A stretch of DNA of 9,323 nt from the NCBI GenBank assembly GCA_021844355.1, contig JAKBTP010000108.1, forward strand, positions 1-9,323, given 5' to 3'. The notes under the pieces are model-generated. The model had not been told where the DNA came from, searched no databases, and saw only the letters and a program-made list of their open reading frames with translations. Below, piece after piece: positions 5,240 through 9,323 of this stretch. Made by a program: the position numbers and the translations under genes. The number at the start of each line of letters is the position of its first letter. The stretch's first letter is position 1. The stretch comes from a bacterium (GTDB lineage: Bacteria; Chloroflexota; Dormibacteria; Aeolococcales; Bog-877).

Positions 5240-7654
5240 ATGAAGTGCAGCCTGCTCACCCTGAGCTGCGCTCTTGATGGGGAGCTTTCCCAGGAGAGGC
5301 AGGCTGAGCTCGAGACCCACCTGGTCACCTGCGAGCGCTGCCGTTCCGGGATGCGCTACCTGCGCGAGGAGACGGAGCGGATCTCCCAACTGGCGAGGGC
5401 CCACGTGCCCCCGGGGTCGGCCACCGCCATCCTGGAGCGGGCTCGGGTGCTCGCCCCCGAGGCTACTGGCAGCGCGGCCACACCTCCCCCAGACCAGGAC
5501 CCGGTGGCCGTGGTGGAGGTTCCGCCCCTGGAAGGCTCCCCGGAGTCCGACGTCACCGGGTCAGCCTCCCTTCCTGATCTGACCCTCTGGGGCCCGGGGG
5601 TCGCGGGCGCCACCGCTGGGGGGGCGCTGGACTCCATCGCCGTCGCCGGGTACCCTGCGCCTGGCCAGGCCCCGGAGGCGCCGACCGAGCCGGAGGAGAA
5701 GCCGCAGGCCGGCCTGCTGGAGCCCGAGGCCGCGCCCGCCGATCTCGGCGTCGGTGCGGAGGAGTCGCCTCAGGACGAGGCGGGTGGCTCGGACCCGGCC
5801 GCGTCGATGGAGGGCGACATAGCGCCATGGTCCGCGGAGCCTGAGCTCCACCCGGACCAGGGCGTGGGTGGAGAGGCCGAGGACCCGCTCCTCGCTGCGC
5901 AGACGGCTGAGCAGGAGCCGGCGGTCGGGACCGAGGACTCCGGTTGGGCATCATCGCCGCAAGCCGAGGGCGGGGCCCCCTCCGCTGAGGAGGGCTTGAT
6001 GCCGAGCACCACCGAGCCCGAGCAGCTCGCCACTCCGGGCCCCGACGCGGCAGGGGCCGAGGCGCTGGCAGAAGGGACAGGTCCCGTTCACGGCACCTCG
6101 GCCGACATGGTCGAGGACTTCGAGCCCACCCTCAACCAGGATGGGCTCGCGGGCCCGGACACCCTTCTGGGTGACTACCAACCGCTCGCCAACGACCTCT
6201 GGGCGTCGGACGGCTCTGGGCCCGATGCCATGGAACCGCCGCCACCGGTGGTGGAGGAGATGGCCCCGCTGGAGCCGACGGACGAGGTTCTCGGCAGCGG
6301 GGCCCCGTCCGATGAGTTCGCGTCCCCCTCCTGGGGGAGCCAGCCGGAGACTCCTCAGTCCGAGCTGACGCCGGCTGCCGACATCGCCGACCAGCCCATC
6401 GGCGGCGCCGTCGACGTCCCGGCAGCCGCCGCGTACTCCGATCCGATCCTGGGCGACCAGTGGGGGGCGCCTCCGGCGGGCAGCGTGCCCCACGACCCGG
6501 ATACCTCCCTCGAGCCCCCAGCTTCGCTCGAGCCCCGGGCGGATGACCGGGCCCCCGGACCATCGGACGCCCTAACCGACAACCCCTGGACGGCGGCCGC
6601 GGAGGGGGGCGGCCCGGAGAACCCTGCGGACTCCTGGCAGCGCAGCTGGGAGCCGGACCCCCTGCCCGTGTGGTCGCCCGCCCTTCCGCCGATCCCTCCC
6701 TGGCCAGGCGAGCATCCGGGCGCGGGCGCGGAGGAGGGTTCCTCCAACGAGGTCATGGAGGTGGCCAAGGAGGAGGCGGCCGGGCTGGAGGAGCCTGCGG
6801 CCCCGGCTGAGGAGCCGGTCTGGATCCCACCCCCTCCCTCGCTGCCAAGCTCGGTCACCGACGCGTGGGTGCCGAAGCGCGACCTGCTTGACCTCCCCTC
6901 CCAGCCCCCTGAGCCGCCGGCCACCGAGACGCTGCCCCCGCCCGTCCGTCCCGTGGACTCGGTCGTGCCGCCGCGCCGGCCGCCGAGCGAGGAGACCACG
7001 GGATATCAGCGGATTCCCCCGCCCCACCGCCCGGACGGCCCGGGAAGGCGGCCGGTGACCCCGAGGCCGGCAGCGCCGGTGCCGCGGAGCTGGGCCCGAA
7101 CCGGCACCATCGCGGTGGCCGCCCTGGCGGTCTTCCTGATCGGGTGGGCCCTGACCCACCGCGCTGCCCCCACCCCGGCACCGGCCAGGACCGCTCACAG
7201 CTCCCCCACCCCCAACTCCTCCCACTCCCCGGGCGCCTCCCCGAGTGCCCCGGCCACGACGGCGCCGGCCCTCAACCTCACCGGGGAGCAGACCTTCGGG
7301 GGAGGCGGGAGCGGCTATCAGATGCAGACCGCCCGTTATGGACTGCACCAGAACGGCACCCAGCTTTGGGTGGTCTTCCAGATGGTGTCCGGCAGCGGAT
7401 CTCCCAAGATCACCACCGGCTTCGACGGCCCCACCACCCTCTACGTGGAGATGCAGGGCGTCTCCCCCGGGGTGGCGGTGCCCCAGCCGCCCTCCGGTGA
7501 GCTGGTGACCAGCGTCAAGGTTGGGCAGGTGCCCGGCTTCACCGGGGCGGTGTACATCCTGCAGCTGAGCCGGGCGGCCCAGGTGAGCGGCTACCTGCTG
7601 CCCGGCACGGACACCGGCTCCGCCGGGGAGCGGGTGGTCCTCCAGCTCCAGTAG
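5240..7654 (+). CDS. Giant membrane-anchored zinc-finger anti-sigma-like protein with acidic Trp-bearing linker
   Basis: The product (804 residues) probably holds the upstream sigma factor inactive at the membrane. Residues 1-45 are an anti-sigma zinc finger: C3 and C10, then A-L-D-G-E-L-S, then H27-x3-C31-x2-C34. Residues about 70-615 are a low-complexity Pro/Ala/Glu/Asp/Gly linker with one Lys (K154) and no Arg from 70 to 432, but 13 Trp (117, 197, 236, 321, 365, 408, 450, 466, 470, 478, 488, 528, 543). The segment 550-620 becomes Arg/Pro-rich, then a membrane helix spans about 622-638, giving N-inside topology. A Ser/Thr/Pro stalk (642-677) leads to a beta-rich outer domain (678-804) that faintly recalls AMIN-like domains. 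Typical proteins of this kind have 200-300 residues, so the linker is exceptional. The ATG at 5240 is chosen because it begins the zinc finger right after the sigma stop; no Shine-Dalgarno is seen, so reinitiation is likely. Confidence 0.75.
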   Translation: MKCSLLTLSCALDGELSQERQAELETHLVTCERCRSGMRYLREETERISQLARAHVPPGSATAILERARVLAPEATGSAATPPPDQDPVAVVEVPPLEGSPESDVTGSASLPDLTLWGPGVAGATAGGALDSIAVAGYPAPGQAPEAPTEPEEKPQAGLLEPEAAPADLGVGAEESPQDEAGGSDPAASMEGDIAPWSAEPELHPDQGVGGEAEDPLLAAQTAEQEPAVGTEDSGWASSPQAEGGAPSAEEGLMPSTTEPEQLATPGPDAAGAEALAEGTGPVHGTSADMVEDFEPTLNQDGLAGPDTLLGDYQPLANDLWASDGSGPDAMEPPPPVVEEMAPLEPTDEVLGSGAPSDEFASPSWGSQPETPQSELTPAADIADQPIGGAVDVPAAAAYSDPILGDQWGAPPAGSVPHDPDTSLEPPASLEPRADDRAPGPSDALTDNPWTAAAEGGGPENPADSWQRSWEPDPLPVWSPALPPIPPWPGEHPGAGAEEGSSNEVMEVAKEEAAGLEEPAAPAEEPVWIPPPPSLPSSVTDAWVPKRDLLDLPSQPPEPPATETLPPPVRPVDSVVPPRRPPSEETTGYQRIPPPHRPDGPGRRPVTPRPAAPVPRSWARTGTIAVAALAVFLIGWALTHRAAPTPAPARTAHSSPTPNSSHSPGASPSAPATTAPALNLTGEQTFGGGGSGYQMQTARYGLHQNGTQLWVVFQMVSGSGSPKITTGFDGPTTLYVEMQGVSPGVAVPQPPSGELVTSVKVGQVPGFTGAVYILQLSRAAQVSGYLLPGTDTGSAGERVVLQLQ

Positions 7655-7657
7655 CGC

Positions 7658-8302
7658 TCAGTTCAGGGTGTAGCTGGGCGGCCGGACCAGCCGGTTGGCC
7701 AGCCCCCGCTCCACGAACGTCGCCTCCCGCCGCAAGAGGCTGATCTCCCGGCGCAGCCGCTCCAGCGGCCGCCGCTCCTCCAGGATCAGCTGGCGGGCCT
7801 CCAGCTCGACTACCAGGTTCTGGGCCACCGCCCAGGAGAGGTCGGTGGGGTCCTTGGGGAGCTCGTGGAAGGCGGGGAGGTCAAGCCCCATGGCCACCAG
7901 CCCCCGGCGATACGCCTCGTACGCGGGTCGCAGCTGCTCGGCGGCGGTGTCCGCGTACCAGGTGGAGGGAAGGTCGGGGAGTGGCTCGACCTCCGCCTGG
8001 GGGTAGGCGGCCCCCGCCGCCACCGCCACCAGCCGAAACCGCGTCTCACCCCGGGCCAGCACCTCGCTCTCCCCGCCGGGTAGCCGGCTCACCTCGCCGA
8101 TGCGGGCCAGGGTGCCGACCCGGAAGCTGAGGGGCGCCGGATCCAGCTCGCTCCCGCGGCGGATGGCCACCACCCCGAAAGGCTCCTGGTGAAGCACACA
8201 GTGCCGGACCAGCGCGCGGTAGCGGGGTTCGAACACCCGGATGGGCAGCTCGGCCCCGGGGAACAGCACCTGCCCCAGGGGAAAGAGGGGGATGAGGCTC
8301 AC
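7658..8302 (-). CDS. Stand-alone LON substrate-binding domain protein
   Basis: The 214-residue product matches the N-terminal substrate-binding (PUA-like) domain of Lon proteases: PLFPLGQVLFPG followed by L-P-I-R-V-F-E-P-R-Y-R-A-L near the start, F-G-V-V-A-I-R-R-G, then V-G-T-L-A-R-I and G-E-T-R-F-R-L-V. A helical, Arg/Leu/Glu-rich part with E-R-R-P-L-E-R-L-R-R-E makes up the C-terminal third. No AAA+ or Ser-Lys protease domain follows, so it cannot degrade protein itself; such proteins are common and of unclear role, perhaps as adaptors. The GTG at 8302 is chosen because it directly precedes S-L-I-P-L-F-P-L; no clear ribosome site is seen. It lies 34 bp after argS on the same strand, probably cotranscribed. 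Its stop is only 3 bp from that of the convergent anti-sigma gene. Confidence 0.87.
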   Translation of the reverse strand: MSLIPLFPLGQVLFPGAELPIRVFEPRYRALVRHCVLHQEPFGVVAIRRGSELDPAPLSFRVGTLARIGEVSRLPGGESEVLARGETRFRLVAVAAGAAYPQAEVEPLPDLPSTWYADTAAEQLRPAYEAYRRGLVAMGLDLPAFHELPKDPTDLSWAVAQNLVVELEARQLILEERRPLERLRREISLLRREATFVERGLANRLVRPPSYTLN

Positions 8303-8336
8303 GGAACGGGAGTATGGGGAGGGCGGGTGGGAGCCA

Positions 8337-9323
8337 TCAGATGCGCTCCAGGGGCTCGAGCCCGAGCAGCTGGAGGGAGCGCGCCAGGGTGGCGCGGAGG
8401 GCGTCCACCAGCTGCCGTCCCTGGGCACGGAGAGAGGGGTCCTCCACCCGGTAGAGGCGGTCGGTGTGCTCGTAGTAGTCATTGAAGGCGGTGGCCAGCT
8501 CGAAGGTGTACCCGGCGAACGACGAGGGGGAGAGGCTGCCCGCCGCCTCGGCCGCGGCCCGGGGCAAGGCGGCGATCTGCTTGACCAGCCGCCTCCCCTC
8601 GGGGCCGAGCCGGAAGGGACCGGGATCGACCTCCACCGGTTCCACCCGGCGCAGGATCCCGCAGGCCCTGGCGTGGGCGTACTGCAGGTACACGCCGGTG
8701 TCGCCGCTGGTGCGCAGCGCCTCGTCGAAGTCGAAGTTGATGATCGAGTTCAGCCCGAAACGCAGCAGGTAGTAGCGGACCGCGCTGGCGGCCAGGACCT
8801 CCGCGGTGCGCTGGTCCCTGGCCTTCGGCCGCACCAGGCGGACCGCCGCGTCCAGGAGGTCGTCAGCGCCCACCTCGATGCCGTGCCGGCCGCTCAGGGC
8901 GTACATGGTCCGTCCCGGCTCGGTCTCCACCCCCAGGGCGGCGGCCGCCCGGGGCGAGAGGGCCACCACCTCGTAGGCCAAGTGGAACAGCTGCTCCGCC
9001 TGGGGCCCGTGCCCGAGCCGGCGCAGCGCCTCCCGGACGACCCTCTGGGGGGCGCTCTGCCGCTGGTCGATCACATTGACGACCCGCCCGGCCCGGCCGA
9101 AGGAGGCGGGGTCCAGGTCCTCGTCACCGGCCCTGGCCGAGGAGGTGGCGGGACCGCCGGGTGCCCAGGGGCGGTAGTGGAAGTCCAGCCCCAGGAGGCC
9201 GAACTTCCAGAGGTGGTAGGCGATGTCCTTGGCGGTGTAGGTGGCTATCCCGTCGCTCTTGATGAGCACCTTGGCCTCCCCCGTCTCGGGGTCGGTCTCC
9301 CCCTCGGTCATGGGCAGCACCAG
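8337..9323 (-). CDS. argS: Arginyl-tRNA synthetase, C-terminal part (5' end beyond window)
   Basis: This enzyme charges tRNA(Arg) with arginine. The window holds the last 328 codons; the frame is open through base 9323. Family signs include S-D-G-I-A-T-Y-T-A-K-D-I-A-Y-H-L-W-K-F (from about 9257), V-V-N-V-I-D-Q-R-Q-S (about 9083-9052), and ALSGRHGIEVGADDLLD, the equivalent of the degenerate KMSKS region (SGRHG at about 8894-8880). The last ~120 residues form the helical DALR anticodon-binding domain with Y-L-Q-Y-A-H-A-R and F-N-D-Y-Y-E-H-T-D-R-L-Y. The class I HIGH motif is upstream, outside the window. The LON-domain gene follows 34 bp later on the same strand. Confidence 0.93.
   Translation of the reverse strand: MVLPMTEGETDPETGEAKVLIKSDGIATYTAKDIAYHLWKFGLLGLDFHYRPWAPGGPATSSARAGDEDLDPASFGRAGRVVNVIDQRQSAPQRVVREALRRLGHGPQAEQLFHLAYEVVALSPRAAAALGVETEPGRTMYALSGRHGIEVGADDLLDAAVRLVRPKARDQRTAEVLAASAVRYYLLRFGLNSIINFDFDEALRTSGDTGVYLQYAHARACGILRRVEPVEVDPGPFRLGPEGRRLVKQIAALPRAAAEAAGSLSPSSFAGYTFELATAFNDYYEHTDRLYRVEDPSLRAQGRQLVDALRATLARSLQLLGLEPLERI

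Noticed and set aside
6510..6537. Short direct repeat CTCGAGCCCC in the anti-sigma linker
   Set aside because: Only two copies about 18 bp apart, encoding L-E-P twice; this fits low-complexity drift and not a tandem array.
5553..7348. Minus-strand open frames up to about 258 codons opposite the anti-sigma linker
   Set aside because: The plus-strand frame is continuous for 804 codons with a zinc finger, a membrane helix and consistent composition. The antisense translations are Arg/Gly/Pro-rich and lack motifs.

Overview
This is a very GC-rich (about 70% by eye), gene-dense bacterial window with GTG starts, several 4-bp start/stop overlaps and house-keeping genes of bacterial type. It would fit a high-GC Terrabacteria-like lineage (Actinomycetota, Chloroflexota, Dormibacterota or similar), but nothing in it fixes the phylum. 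I see no tRNA, rRNA, CRISPR array, IS element or phage gene.

Layout. (1) 1-2151, plus strand: the 3' part of a SAM hydroxide adenosyltransferase (DUF62) gene, a stand-alone NAD(P)HX epimerase overlapping it by 4 bp, then a LysE/RhtB-type exporter. (2) 2176-3131, minus strand: an FTR1-like/COG4280-type membrane protein with two E-x-x-E motifs, followed by a 70-aa two-helix membrane protein whose start overlaps its stop. Directly upstream on the same strand, 3128-3761 holds what looks like a decayed C-terminal end of an ABC-transporter ATPase, split over two reading frames. (3) 4008-4451, plus strand: a VOC (glyoxalase-fold) protein. (4) 4655-7654, plus strand: a good sigma70-type promoter, a divergent ECF-like sigma factor, and one base later an 804-aa anti-sigma-like protein. 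(5) 7658-9323, minus strand: the 3' part of argS followed by a stand-alone LON substrate-binding-domain protein.

The most unusual part is region 4. The putative anti-sigma protein has an N-terminal zinc-finger motif, a cytoplasmic low-complexity linker of about 540 residues, one membrane helix with a basic cytoplasmic flank, and an outer beta-rich domain of about 125 residues. The linker is strongly acidic (a single Lys between residues 70 and 432) yet carries 13 tryptophans, many about 38-44 residues apart in a W-small-small context. The sigma partner is poorly conserved in region 2 but has a clear region 4 helix-turn-helix. Together they look like a membrane-tethered signalling module that senses something outside the cell, with a tether built from degenerate Trp-bearing repeats. 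This is inference from sequence alone.

Regions 1, 3 and 5 look like ordinary metabolism, transport and translation genes.
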